Assembly (NCBI GenBank): GCA_006384855.1
Contig: VCJN01002955.1
Coordinates: forward strand, 590,754 to 654,753
Reading direction: 5' to 3'
From: Tetraselmis striata
Lineage: Eukaryota > Chlorophyta > Chlorodendrophyceae > Chlorodendrales > Chlorodendraceae
DNA: 64,000 bases
Shown here: in pieces, positions 27,113 through 35,918 of the stretch
Numbering within the stretch: the first letter of the stretch is position 1
Layout: every line of letters starts with the position of its first letter
Program-made: the position numbers and the translations under genes
Notes under the pieces: model-generated
Database searches by the model: none
What the model was told of the DNA's origin: nothing
The model's input: only the letters and a program-made list of their open reading frames with translations

Positions 27113-29377
27113 ATGTCACGCCCCGTATCCGTGCTGGTCGGCGGCCCGGAGGTTTTGTCGCCGGATATGTGGACTGAGGTGTTCGGGTTCGTACCTGACA
27201 CCCTGGACCGCGCGGCGGCGGCGGCAGCCTGTCGAGCCTTCCGCGCGGCGGTCGCCGATTCACCCCCCCCGCAGGAAGACCGCCCGCCAGACGACGACCC
27301 CCTTCAAGACCGCCCGCGACACCTCCTTCAAGACCCCGACCAAGACCCCCCGCAAGAAGACCCCGACCAAGACCCCGAGCAAGAAGACGAGGATGGCGCG
27401 GACGAGGACCTGCCCGGAGACGCTACGGTGTGCGATCTCGGGGCGTTGACGCCCGCCGCTTCTTCCCGGGCGCGAACCCTGGCCGTGGCGGCGGCGGTTT
27501 CGGGGTCCCGGGCGCGGCTGCGGTGGTGCGTGGAGGAGACGGGTCTGGTTCGACAGGCGCTGCGCGTGAACGGCGGCCTGCGCGCCATGTTTCGCGCCTT
27601 GGGAGCCCGCGGCGACCCCGAGTTTCTCGGATTCGCGGTCGACTCTGTTCTGGTGGGCGAGGCCTGCGTCCCGGTGGACATGCACGCCGTGTGCGACGGG
27701 GCGGCGCGTGCCGGACACACGGCCGTGCTCCGGTGGGTGGCGCTCAGGGAGTTTGGTGGGACAGCGGCATATTCCGAGACCGAGACCGAGACCGAGGCCG
27801 AGGCCGAGGCCGAGACCGGGACACAGAACCAGCGCCTGAACCCCAGCTCGCCTCGAGGGTTCACGGCCGCGAAGTCCGCCGCCTCCAGCGGCAACCTCGC
27901 CGTTCTGCGGTGGCTTCGGGATCCGCCTGCGCCGGCGCCGGAGGGCGTGTCGGCGCGCGAGAGAGCCGTTATGCACTGGTCGTGGTGCAGCATCGAGGAG
28001 GAAGTTTTCCAGGCGGCTGCGGCTGAAGGGCACGTCCACGTCCTGGAGTGGTTGCACAGCCGGCGACCGAACTTCGGACCTGCCGCCGTGCGGAAAAACT
28101 CCCGCCACACAGAGCTCCGCCACTGGCTGGAGAACTCCGCGTGCCCGTACAGGACCCATAGCGCGTTTTTGAAGGCCGTTTCCGGCGGACACTTGCAGGC
28201 GGCGGCGTGGATCGCCGAACACAGCGGCGAGGTGGACCTTCCGGGCGCGTACGAGTCGGCCGTGTCTAACGGCCGGCTGGAGGTCCTGGACTGGTTGGGG
28301 ACTCTGTCGCCTCCCGCGCGGTACTTGAAACAGAGCTTTTACGTTCAGGCCGCGTGGCGCGGGAACTTCGCGTCGCTCAAATGGCTGGAGAGGCAAAACG
28401 TCCCCTGGAGCGCAGATCACTTCATGCGCCTCGCCCGGGAGGTCATGTTCACGCGCCACCGCGACTCGCCGGAGACGATGAAGTGGCTCGGGGAGCGGGG
28501 CGTGAAGTGGGACCTGGAGGCGGCGCTGACGTGGGACATGAGCGCGGAGCTGACCGCCGGCCACCTGGTTAATGCGCGCTGGATCCTGGACTTGCTGACC
28601 TCGCCCGAGGTACAGTCGAACCTCGCCCACGTCGTCCTCCCCGGGCAGGTGGCGGAGGTTGCGCGCAAGATCAGGCGGCGGGAGATATCGTTCCCCGAGC
28701 ACGTGACTCTCGCGACGACCCAGGTTCCTGGGGCCTTGGCCGCCCTCAAGCAGCTTCACTTCCTGATACCCAATCTTCTCCCACCGTTTGTCCTGGACCC
28801 AAGGAGCGTGCGCCGGATCTGCGCGATGACCCCCGTGTGCCTGGAGCTGCTCGATATCATCGCGGCGGGCCCACAGGACCCGATGGACCCGAAGGACCCG
28901 AAGGACCCCGATGACCGGGATTGGAATCTAAAGATCAGCAATTGTATTTTCTTTCGAGAGACCGAGGCCGTTCTGTGCATTCTCCGCCATAAGGGCGACG
29001 GACTCATCAGACCCTCGACGGTGATGGCCGCCGCGGCTTCCGGGAACTTTGAGCTTGTCCGGTGGTTGTTCGCGCGCGCCAACGAGGCGTGGTCAGACGA
29101 CATTCGTCGGTACATAAGTCGCCTGTGTCCGCGTATCGCAGCCGAGCTCGGCGACCTGCCCATGGTGCGGTGGTGGATGCGCAGGGAGTTCCGGACCAGC
29201 GCCCGCGACGGCGACGGGTTCGGCCCGCTGTGCTGCGCGGCGTACCGGAAGGGGTTCTCCCGAAAGGAACGCGTCCATATCCCGCAGAGTCTCCTGGAGA
29301 GCGGAGGAGAAGGGGACGTGTGCGAAAAATGCAAGCGGTGGTGCCAGGACGTCGAGGATGCGTTTGCAGGGGTATAA
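27113..29377 (+). CDS. F-box/ankyrin-like repeat protein A2, 754 aa
   Basis: ATG at 27113 (MSRPVSVLVGGPEVL). Domain order is the same as in protein A at 10190: F-box (PDMWTEVFGFVPDTLDRAA), acidic low-complexity region (here Asp-Gln-Pro and Glu-Thr rich), degenerate ankyrin-type repeats, and a C-terminal CEKC...CKRWC cluster. Long stretches are nearly identical at DNA level, including synonymous sites, so this is a recent duplication about 17 kb away. Most differences are length changes in the codon-repeat regions and an extra KDPKDPDDRD segment. Both copies look intact. Confidence 0.85.
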   Translation: MSRPVSVLVGGPEVLSPDMWTEVFGFVPDTLDRAAAAAACRAFRAAVADSPPPQEDRPPDDDPLQDRPRHLLQDPDQDPPQEDPDQDPEQEDEDGADEDLPGDATVCDLGALTPAASSRARTLAVAAAVSGSRARLRWCVEETGLVRQALRVNGGLRAMFRALGARGDPEFLGFAVDSVLVGEACVPVDMHAVCDGAARAGHTAVLRWVALREFGGTAAYSETETETEAEAEAETGTQNQRLNPSSPRGFTAAKSAASSGNLAVLRWLRDPPAPAPEGVSARERAVMHWSWCSIEEEVFQAAAAEGHVHVLEWLHSRRPNFGPAAVRKNSRHTELRHWLENSACPYRTHSAFLKAVSGGHLQAAAWIAEHSGEVDLPGAYESAVSNGRLEVLDWLGTLSPPARYLKQSFYVQAAWRGNFASLKWLERQNVPWSADHFMRLAREVMFTRHRDSPETMKWLGERGVKWDLEAALTWDMSAELTAGHLVNARWILDLLTSPEVQSNLAHVVLPGQVAEVARKIRRREISFPEHVTLATTQVPGALAALKQLHFLIPNLLPPFVLDPRSVRRICAMTPVCLELLDIIAAGPQDPMDPKDPKDPDDRDWNLKISNCIFFRETEAVLCILRHKGDGLIRPSTVMAAAASGNFELVRWLFARANEAWSDDIRRYISRLCPRIAAELGDLPMVRWWMRREFRTSARDGDGFGPLCCAAYRKGFSRKERVHIPQSLLESGGEGDVCEKCKRWCQDVEDAFAGV

Positions 29378-29416
29378 AAAAATGTTTTGGTACCATGTTT
29401 TGGTACCCACCGCCTG

Positions 29417-29725
29417 TCAAGCGTGCCCCCCACTCTTCTTCTTCTTCTTCTTCTTCATCGGCGTGCCGTCGTCCCACACGTGGAATGGGAGCAGCTGCAG
29501 GCACCTCGACAGGTTCTGGCGGTGCGCGGTCGCGTAGTGCTGCACCATCTCCTCCAGCAGCTTCTTGTACACGCCGGCCGACACAAACAGATGCAGCGTG
29601 CCGGCCTCGAACAGCCGGACCTTGGTTCGCGGGTCGGTCAGAACCATGATTCTGTCCAGCACGTCCGGCGGAAGGTTCGTGTCGCCAGGATGGTCCATCT
29701 TTTCCGCCGTTTTGCCTGTTTCCAT
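29417..29725 (-). CDS. Small F-box-like protein, 102 aa
   Basis: ATG at 29725 (METGKTAEKM). Residues 15-40 (NLPPDVLDRIMVLTDPRTKVRLFEAG) resemble an F-box without following repeats. The C-terminus ends in a seven-lysine run encoded by a (CTT)n repeat. Short, but frame and composition are good. Function unknown. Confidence 0.55.
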   Translation of the reverse strand: METGKTAEKMDHPGDTNLPPDVLDRIMVLTDPRTKVRLFEAGTLHLFVSAGVYKKLLEEMVQHYATAHRQNLSRCLQLLPFHVWDDGTPMKKKKKKKSGGHA

Positions 29726-30369
29726 CACATTTCACGGGGCTCGCTGGACGAGGCGCCGCCCATTTCCGGCTCAGCCCCCCGAGGCGCTCAGCCCGGGCCC
29801 AGGACCTTCATGCGGATGCACAGCACCCCATCGTCAAACCCTAAAATCCCGCGCCTCCGTGTAGAACTCCCGGTACACCGCCTCGCCGTGCGATACGCTC
29901 CTCACCGTCGGGAGCACGCTCTCCACGCCCGCGTCCGCCAGCATCTACACCCGCTTGCGCGTGATCTTCACGCGGCACGACCGCTCGGGTTTTCGGCCAC
30001 GGCCATTTCGTCGATGACCAGGAAGTACTCGCGACCCAGATATGCTACAACTGTGACAAGAAGCTTTCTCCGCCCAAGTTCAGAAACGACGAGGGCAAGC
30101 TGAGGGAGGTGAGGGAATCCGGCTCTGCAACTCCAGAGTTTGTCGGGAGCTCCACAAACACCATCCTCCGCACGCGTGGGAACCGATGAAATGGAGAAAC
30201 GGGTTTTAGGGTTTGAAGTTGGAGTAGCCAACATGTTGCGCTGCGGCGGTCTTTCAAACTCTGAGAGACCTCTTCCATTTCAAAGGCCTTCGCGATAGAA
30301 TCTGTCAGGCGCTACATCATTCTCGTGGTGGCTGAGCGGAGAAATGACGGAGAATGATGATAGAGAATT
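29726..30369. other. Intergenic graveyard between ankyrin gene and transposon
   Basis: No intact gene. It holds a helicase fragment (30008-30039) and a short plus-strand stretch near 30045-30110 that reads CYNCDKKLSPPKF in one frame, possibly the remains of a zinc-binding protein. Confidence 0.5.
30008..30039 (-). pseudogene. Fragment of the nuclease-helicase gene
   Basis: These 32 nt match 33329-33360 with one mismatch and encode LGREYFLVIDE, the DEAH-box region of the helicase at 31321-34329. Sequence on either side no longer matches well, so it is a small duplicated or degraded piece. Confidence 0.6.
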
Positions 30370-30371
30370 GT

Positions 30372-31320
30372 CGCTGTACACTGTTTTCCATTTTTTTCTG
30401 GGACACTTATAATTGTTCTCGTCAATGCACGGAAGCACCCTCCGACATCGTGCAGCCATTCACTACCTTCATTTCGACAGGTCGCTAAGGAGGGTTGCAA
30501 AGATATATGGGGTCGGGAAGTCGTCTGTAGCGCGCTGGGCGCGTGCTCTGGAGGTTCCAGAGACGAAGGGTAGGAAGGTTAGGCAAAGCGCCGTCGCGAG
30601 ACTAAAACCGAAAATAGCGGAGCATCTGCAACAGAATCCTTTCCTGACAGTAGGGGCGCTTCTCAAGAAGGTCCGCGAACAGGGTGAGAAGGTCGGGATG
30701 ACCACGGTTCATCGAGCTATCCGTGCCGCGAACTTCAGCAGAAAAAGGACACGACCTCGGTTCGCCCCAAAGGTCCCCACCGCGGAAGAAGGGCGTACTT
30801 TCCTGACCTGTCTGAACAATGCGTCTGAAGTCATCGCCGTGGACGAGACGAGCATCTACGTGGACGACTCACCGAGGTACGGATACACGCTGAAGGGAAC
30901 ACGTTGCGTGCACCGCCGGAAGTGTCCTGTCCGTACAGGACGCGTGACTCTGCTTTTGGCTGTCTCACCAACGCGCGGCGTCGTTCATCACGAAGTGGTC
31001 AAAGGCTCGGTCACATCGGATCGCTTTGCAGGATTCGTACGGAACATCTCCGCGCCAGGCAGCACAGCGATCCTCGACAATGCGGTATTCCACAAAACGG
31101 CTGCTGTGCGAGAGGCCGCTGAAGGCGCCGGTATCTCACTTTTGTTCACACCTCCGTACAGCCCAGAGTTCAACCCCATTGAGGGATGTTTCAGTGTCAT
31201 GAAACAGGCATGCTGTGGCATGCTTGTTGAATATAGTTACTGTCGAAACGGGGGTGTTTCACAATTCTTGAATGTAACTATAGGGTTCCCAAACCCCACA
31301 AAACTCTACTGCGAAAAATT
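30372..31320 (+). mobile_element. Tc1/mariner-IS630 transposon, right end damaged
   Basis: The left end (ACACTGTTTTCCA then TTCTGGGACAC) is the same as at 50.07 kb. The body is a transposase gene with a complete DDE set. After about 31225 the sequence is replaced by a MITE (31235-31278), and no matching right terminal repeat is seen before the helicase gene, so the element is probably immobile on its own. Confidence 0.75.
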
Positions 31321-31390
31321 CTACCACCGCCACCCTGGAATCTCTTGCAGAGCCGCTACGCGATCCTCCGACAGGTTCCCGTTTTTGTAA
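30425..31390 (+). CDS. Tc1/mariner-IS630 family transposase, DD34E, 321 aa
   Basis: ATG at 30425. Residues 5-105 are two helix-turn-helix units (SLRRVAKIYGVGKSSVARWA; MTTVHRAIRAANF) that bind the terminal repeats. The catalytic residues are Asp140 (IAVDETS), Asp218 (ILDNAVFHK) and Glu253 (YSPEFNPIEG), with 34 residues between the last two, a Tc1-like spacing. From about residue 267 the natural C-terminus is replaced: the reading frame passes through a 44-nt MITE copy and ends inside the opposite-strand helicase gene. A copy lacking the catalytic part is at 50124-50582. Confidence 0.85.
   Translation: MHGSTLRHRAAIHYLHFDRSLRRVAKIYGVGKSSVARWARALEVPETKGRKVRQSAVARLKPKIAEHLQQNPFLTVGALLKKVREQGEKVGMTTVHRAIRAANFSRKRTRPRFAPKVPTAEEGRTFLTCLNNASEVIAVDETSIYVDDSPRYGYTLKGTRCVHRRKCPVRTGRVTLLLAVSPTRGVVHHEVVKGSVTSDRFAGFVRNISAPGSTAILDNAVFHKTAAVREAAEGAGISLLFTPPYSPEFNPIEGCFSVMKQACCGMLVEYSYCRNGGVSQFLNVTIGFPNPTKLYCEKFYHRHPGISCRAATRSSDRFPFL
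31235..31278 (+). repeat. 44-nt MITE core copy 2, inserted in the transposase
   Basis: Identical to 13878-13921. Here it is bordered by ATAGTTAC and GTAACTAT (31233-31240 and 31273-31280), an 8-bp perfect inverted repeat with flanking TA, consistent with a mariner-type target. Confidence 0.75.
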
Positions 31391-34329
31391 TCTTGTCGTC
31401 GATTATTTATCCATGTTCCGAGAGGTTCCTCGGACCGTTTCGGGAGCCGCCCGGTCGAGGTCACGAACGCCCGTATTTCTTCAACCTTCTGGGGAAACGG
31501 ATCCTCTATCTCCCACCTCCATCCGGGAACGGATTCCAGATCCACGGACCGTTCCGCCGAAAGTTTTCCTTTTCTGTAATCTTGTCGTCGACATTTGATC
31601 CACTCTCCGAGAGGTGTCTCGTACCGTTTCGGGAGCCTCCCGGTCGCGGCCACGAAAACACGTAATTCTTCAACCTTCTCAGGAAACGGATCCTCTATCT
31701 CCCACTTCCACCCGGGGATCGTTTCGAGAGCCGTGACGCGTTCCACCGAAATTCTGACTTTTTTGTATTCTTGTCGTCGCTTATTCATCCACTTTCCAAG
31801 GATTTCTGAACTCTTCGGGAGCCGCCCATTCGAGGTCACGAACTCCCGTAGTTCTTCAACCTTCTCGGGAAACGGATCCTCCTCGTGCCACCGCCACCCG
31901 GGGACGCCTTCGAGACCCGCAGTGTGCTCCGCCGTAAGTTTTCCGTATCTGTAATCTCTCCGTCGATTGCTTACCCATGTTCCGAGAGGGTTCTCGCTCT
32001 GTTTCGGGAACCTCCCCTTCGCGGACACAAATGCCCGGAGGGCTTCAAACATCTCTGGAAACGAAACATTCTCCTCCCACTTCCACCCGGGGATCGCTTC
32101 AAGGCCCTCGGCGCGTTCCACCGAAAGTCTCTTTTTTTTGTAATCTTGTCGTCGCTTGACTATCCACGGTCCGAGAGGTTTCTCAATATACTTTGGAAGC
32201 CGCCCGGCCGCGACGACGAACGTCCGCAACTTTTCCAGGTTCACTTGCCACCTCTCCTCGGGGTCTACGGCGCGCGCTCGAGCGGTGAAACGCTCGTGGA
32301 ACCGCGCGACGGCCGCGGCGTCGAATTTTATAAACTCGGGTGTTCCCTTCGCATCGTAATCGCGGGCGACGCACGATACCTTCCCGGCGAAATCCGGGTC
32401 CGTCTCGCGCAAAAGCGAAAATAGTTGTACGAGCCCAGAATCGTTGCCGTTGTCGCTGTCGTCGTCTGTCCACACGAACGCGCTGGCGAGGTGCTTGGAT
32501 CCGTGGTTCCGGAGGCATCTGCAGAGGCGCTGGACGGCTCGAGCGGGCGCGCGCTCGCCCGACGAGTTCTTGCAAACGCGGGTGAAAAATACCGAATCGC
32601 ACTCGGGTACGTCGATGGCCTCGTCCAGGATCCGCACCGCCGCGACGACGCTGAGTATAGTTTTTCTTTCCTCGGTAGCATCCCCGCTTTCTCCGGCAAC
32701 GGTTCGGGTCTCTGAAACGGGCGCCTCGCGGAAGCGGCGCAGCGTAGCCTTCCTGTCCGTCGGCGACGTGTCGCACGTTATCAACGCCGTGTGGCATCCC
32801 ACGCCGAGGTAGTCTTCGCACGTCGCTCGGAAAACTGTTTCGAACGCACGGCACGCCGCCCGGGACTCGCAAAACACTATACACTTCCTGGCCCCGGACT
32901 GGAGCATCCCCGACGCGAGGAAGGCCGCCTTGGGTGCATCACTGTTCGGTTCGCCCACACTGATGGTTGTTCCGGCTCCGGCTCCGGCTACGACCCCGGA
33001 TTCCTTGTCGATGATCTGAGGAATGTAGATGCGATAATCGCATATGGAACCGTCAAGGATCGCCCGCGAGAAATCGTATTTGTGCACCACGGGAACCGAC
33101 TTGTCGAGACCGAACGGAGGCGTCGCGGTTACCAGGAGGGTCCTCGACGCAGAGTAGACCGCTCGCCACAGGGGATGATCAGCGTCTCCTCCGTCTCCTG
33201 TGTCGGATCCGTCTCCTCCGTCTCCTCCGTCGCCAGATCCGACAGAATGCGTTTCCGATTCCGATTCCGATTCGGTTTCAAATTCGGTGTCCGACAGCCC
33301 CCCGTTCCACTCGGGGAGGTTATGGGCCTCGTCGATGATCAGGAAGTACTCGCGACCCAGCGCCGAGACGACCACGGGGAGAGTATCGAACGTTGTAGAC
33401 ACCAACACGCGCGGCCCCGCACCACGCAAGGCCGCGCCGACCGCTTCGGGCGTCGTTGTTCCCGCGTCGCTCCACGCCCGCACGAGGACGTGGCGCGAAA
33501 GGAACGGGCCCAATCGCCGAGCGTTCTGCTCAGCGGAGACCTGGAGCGGCGACGCGACGACGACGACGGCCGGGGCCAGCTCGCGAAGCGCAGATGCAAA
33601 AACGACGGTCTTGCCCGTCCCGCACGGGGACACAAACATGCCGATGGGGTGCGTCGATCTCAATATATCCTCCAGGGCACGCCGCTGGTGCGGGCGGAGC
33701 TCGAGGGTACACTCGCGCGCCCCGGACTCCTGGAAAACACGCGCTCGTTTTCCCGCGCGCGCCCCAAAATCCCAAGACTCGCAAGACTCGCAAGACTCGC
33801 AAGACTCGCAAGACTCGCAAGACTCGCAAGACTCCTTGTCCCGTTCGTTTTCACCGAACGCCGCCAGGAAGCGTCTCTTGATGGGACCGATGCCGTTACT
33901 CAGAGCCACGGATAACCGGCGTTCCACGCGCGCCTCCGGGGTGTGAACGAGAACGCCTTCGCTCTCGGGGTTCTTGTGACGGAGGAAATCGACGGCGAAC
34001 CGAAACGTGCCGAGAGTCTCCATGGTGATGGTGGACCTGGGCCCGTACGCCTTGGCCTGAATACCCACAAACGATCCGGTTCTCGTCCGCGCCAGACCGT
34101 CGAAACCGTAGTCTCGGAACCCGCCGTTCCGGAGCCGCTCCTGTCTATGCGCCGCCATATCGACTACGTACCCGCTCTCCAGGAGGACAGACTCCGGGAC
34201 GTTCGGCCAATGGAACGCCTCGACCACGCGCTCGTCCTCGGCGCGAACATGGTCGACAACCCGGACCTCGTAGGCGCGGTAATCGTACTTGGGGTCGGCC
34301 ATTCGATCCGTTCGATCCGTTCGATCCAT
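31321..34329 (-). CDS. PD-(D/E)XK nuclease / SF2 helicase with five helicase-associated repeats, 1002 aa
   Basis: ATG at 34329 (MDRTDRTDRM, from a 9-nt repeat; MADPKYD at 34302 is an alternative). Residues 20-150 show a restriction-endonuclease-like core: GFDGLA with Asp77 and FVGIQAKAY with Gln91-x-Lys93. An ESC tripeptide repeat (166-185) separates it from a superfamily 2 helicase: LRPHQ, Walker A PCGTGKT (about 235-241), DEAH 333-336, then the second RecA lobe with CIVFCES and RAVQRLCRCLR. The last 330 residues are five repeats of about 63 residues, each with FVxxxGRLPK, LGxWxxxRRQDYK and IPGWxW, the helicase-associated domain. The domain set suggests DNA unwinding and cleavage; a role in viral replication or defence is open. 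Confidence 0.9.
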   Translation of the reverse strand: MDRTDRTDRMADPKYDYRAYEVRVVDHVRAEDERVVEAFHWPNVPESVLLESGYVVDMAAHRQERLRNGGFRDYGFDGLARTRTGSFVGIQAKAYGPRSTITMETLGTFRFAVDFLRHKNPESEGVLVHTPEARVERRLSVALSNGIGPIKRRFLAAFGENERDKESCESCESCESCESCESCESWDFGARAGKRARVFQESGARECTLELRPHQRRALEDILRSTHPIGMFVSPCGTGKTVVFASALRELAPAVVVVASPLQVSAEQNARRLGPFLSRHVLVRAWSDAGTTTPEAVGAALRGAGPRVLVSTTFDTLPVVVSALGREYFLIIDEAHNLPEWNGGLSDTEFETESESESETHSVGSGDGGDGGDGSDTGDGGDADHPLWRAVYSASRTLLVTATPPFGLDKSVPVVHKYDFSRAILDGSICDYRIYIPQIIDKESGVVAGAGAGTTISVGEPNSDAPKAAFLASGMLQSGARKCIVFCESRAACRAFETVFRATCEDYLGVGCHTALITCDTSPTDRKATLRRFREAPVSETRTVAGESGDATEERKTILSVVAAVRILDEAIDVPECDSVFFTRVCKNSSGERAPARAVQRLCRCLRNHGSKHLASAFVWTDDDSDNGNDSGLVQLFSLLRETDPDFAGKVSCVARDYDAKGTPEFIKFDAAAVARFHERFTARARAVDPEERWQVNLEKLRTFVVAAGRLPKYIEKPLGPWIVKRRQDYKKKRLSVERAEGLEAIPGWKWEENVSFPEMFEALRAFVSAKGRFPKQSENPLGTWVSNRRRDYRYGKLTAEHTAGLEGVPGWRWHEEDPFPEKVEELREFVTSNGRLPKSSEILGKWMNKRRQEYKKVRISVERVTALETIPGWKWEIEDPFPEKVEELRVFVAATGRLPKRYETPLGEWIKCRRQDYRKGKLSAERSVDLESVPGWRWEIEDPFPQKVEEIRAFVTSTGRLPKRSEEPLGTWINNRRQDYKNGNLSEDRVAALQEIPGWRW

Positions 34330-34478
34330 TTGATCCCCTGAAAAAAACGATAATACTTAAGCCGTTTTCGAGATCAAAATCCCTAAACCCTAAAACCCAA
34401 TGAGTCTCATCAAAATCCACGACCGGGACCGGGGACATTCATTGGGCCGGGGACCGGGGGCATTGCGAAGTCCTCGCA

Positions 34479-35009
34479 TTAGGAAGGTTTCCTGTAAGGA
34501 AACATCGTCCTCAGAGAAACCCACAGAGGACTCTCCTCGATTGGGATGTGCGTATAGACGGGGTACCCAAGCTTGTCTTCGACCACACGGAGGTTCCTAC
34601 GGTTCCCGAAGTAATTCTTATAGTCGGTGAATAACCCGGTAACCCGGTCGTGACCATTCTCTTTGGATTTCTCGATACAGTCCGCCAGAAACTCTCCAGG
34701 AAGCATCAACGCACACTCGAGTGCGAAAGGAAGGTACTTCGCGTCGCCGGTCTCGGCGGCTTTCCGGCAGATGTCCTCCCTGCTCTCATACCCTTCGAGC
34801 CACTCGGAAAGGAAACACAACCCGCGGTTTTCCGCGTGCTTCGAAAACTTCTCCACGAAATCCGGGCACAACATCTTCGGGTCCATCTCATCCAACATCG
34901 TCCTTATCTCGTCCTCCGAAACCGGGGCCGGTCGGTTCTCTCGAAGCGCCTCGATTAGACGCACGGGAACATCGTCGTCGTGTTTGATACTCTTGGGGTG
35001 GCGGTCCAT
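34479..35009 (-). CDS. Hypothetical protein, 176 aa
   Basis: ATG at 35009 (MDRHPKSIKHDDDVPVRL). Helical throughout, with paired segments such as FVEKFSKHAENRGLCFLSEW and LPFALECALMLPGEFLADCI that resemble degenerate ankyrin or TPR-like helices, but no clear consensus. The tail (FPYRKPS) is basic. A 149-nt gap upstream of the helicase separates them. Confidence 0.6.
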   Translation of the reverse strand: MDRHPKSIKHDDDVPVRLIEALRENRPAPVSEDEIRTMLDEMDPKMLCPDFVEKFSKHAENRGLCFLSEWLEGYESREDICRKAAETGDAKYLPFALECALMLPGEFLADCIEKSKENGHDRVTGLFTDYKNYFGNRRNLRVVEDKLGYPVYTHIPIEESPLWVSLRTMFPYRKPS

Positions 35010-35029
35010 CTCAATTTTCAGTTTATGCA

Positions 35030-35064
35030 GGGGTATGCAGGTATGCAGGTATGCAGGTATGCAG
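35030..35064. repeat. 9-bp tandem repeat GTATGCAG
   Basis: About four units of GTATGCAG(G) between the hypothetical gene and the zinc protein gene. No gene in the remaining gap to 35193. Confidence 0.8.
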
Positions 35065-35193
35065 TTTTCAGTTTACGCCGTTCAGTTTTTGACACAACAA
35101 AAAATACATAGGTAATAGACACAACCGCGGCGACCAGGGCTCCCCTCAAGAAGCAGGTGCGAAGCAACGCGGTCACCGGGTTGGCTGCTCACC

Positions 35194-35697
35194 CTACCAG
35201 AGATGGGATGACATCAGATCATCATTCAGAGGGTCGACATGGGGATCATACGGCGAATCCACTCTCATGCAGATGAAATCGATAGTCTCAGAAGTCTCAG
35301 AAGGCTCGGAAGGCTCGGAAGGCTCAGAAGGCTCAGAAGGCTCAGAAGGCTCAGAAGGCCGAGAACGCTTCAACCTGCGATGTTTCGCCGAAACACGCCT
35401 ATTCTTTATACGGCACTCCTCACAGGTTTTAAACCCCAGGCCCAGGCCGGGAGGGTTGGGGTGCACACAACTGTGACAATGAGGAATGCCCGTTTCCTCG
35501 GTCGCCCGAATGGCGCGAGCAGTCGGACGAGACCTGCTTGGCTTCCGGGACTTGTCCGAACGCGCAATGGTCTCCCTATTGCTCCGCCGACACTCTTCAC
35601 ACGTCACGAAATGCTTCTCGGGGTCGCACTCCCGCTTCACGCAATGGCGGCAGGGATACCCCGGACCGACCGGCGACTTGGCGGAACCGTTAACCAT
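35194..35697 (-). CDS. Two-fold zinc-knuckle protein, 167 aa
   Basis: ATG at 35697 (MVNGSAKSPVGPG). Two similar units, CRHCVKRECDPEKHFVTCEE CR and CHSCVHPNPPGLGLGFKTCEE CR, each have CxxC followed by TCEECR and a basic patch, so each probably binds one zinc ion and nucleic acid. A Ser-Glu-Pro tripeptide repeat (seven units, from GGCTCAGAA DNA repeats at about 35284-35360) follows, then an acidic tail. Confidence 0.7.
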   Translation of the reverse strand: MVNGSAKSPVGPGYPCRHCVKRECDPEKHFVTCEECRRSNRETIARSDKSRKPSRSRPTARAIRATEETGIPHCHSCVHPNPPGLGLGFKTCEECRIKNRRVSAKHRRLKRSRPSEPSEPSEPSEPSEPSEPSETSETIDFICMRVDSPYDPHVDPLNDDLMSSHLW

Positions 35698-35918
35698 GGC
35701 GGGAATGAGGTCGCTATGTAGTTGTGGAGTTGTGGATGTGCGGATGTGTAAAGACAACCGCCGTTTTCCCGGTTTCAGTTTTTGTGACCTTCCGGCGCCG
35801 CACGATTCTACGGAAAAAAAAGTTAATGAAGTACGGTAGATTCCATACCACGCCCAAACCGTATTGGCATATCACATACCCAAACCAAACCGTATTGGCA
35901 TAACTGGCATATCACACC

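Noticed and set aside
33775..33832. ESC tripeptide run read as a zinc-binding cysteine cluster
   Set aside because: It is an exact 9-nt DNA repeat in a linker, better explained as a slippage tract.
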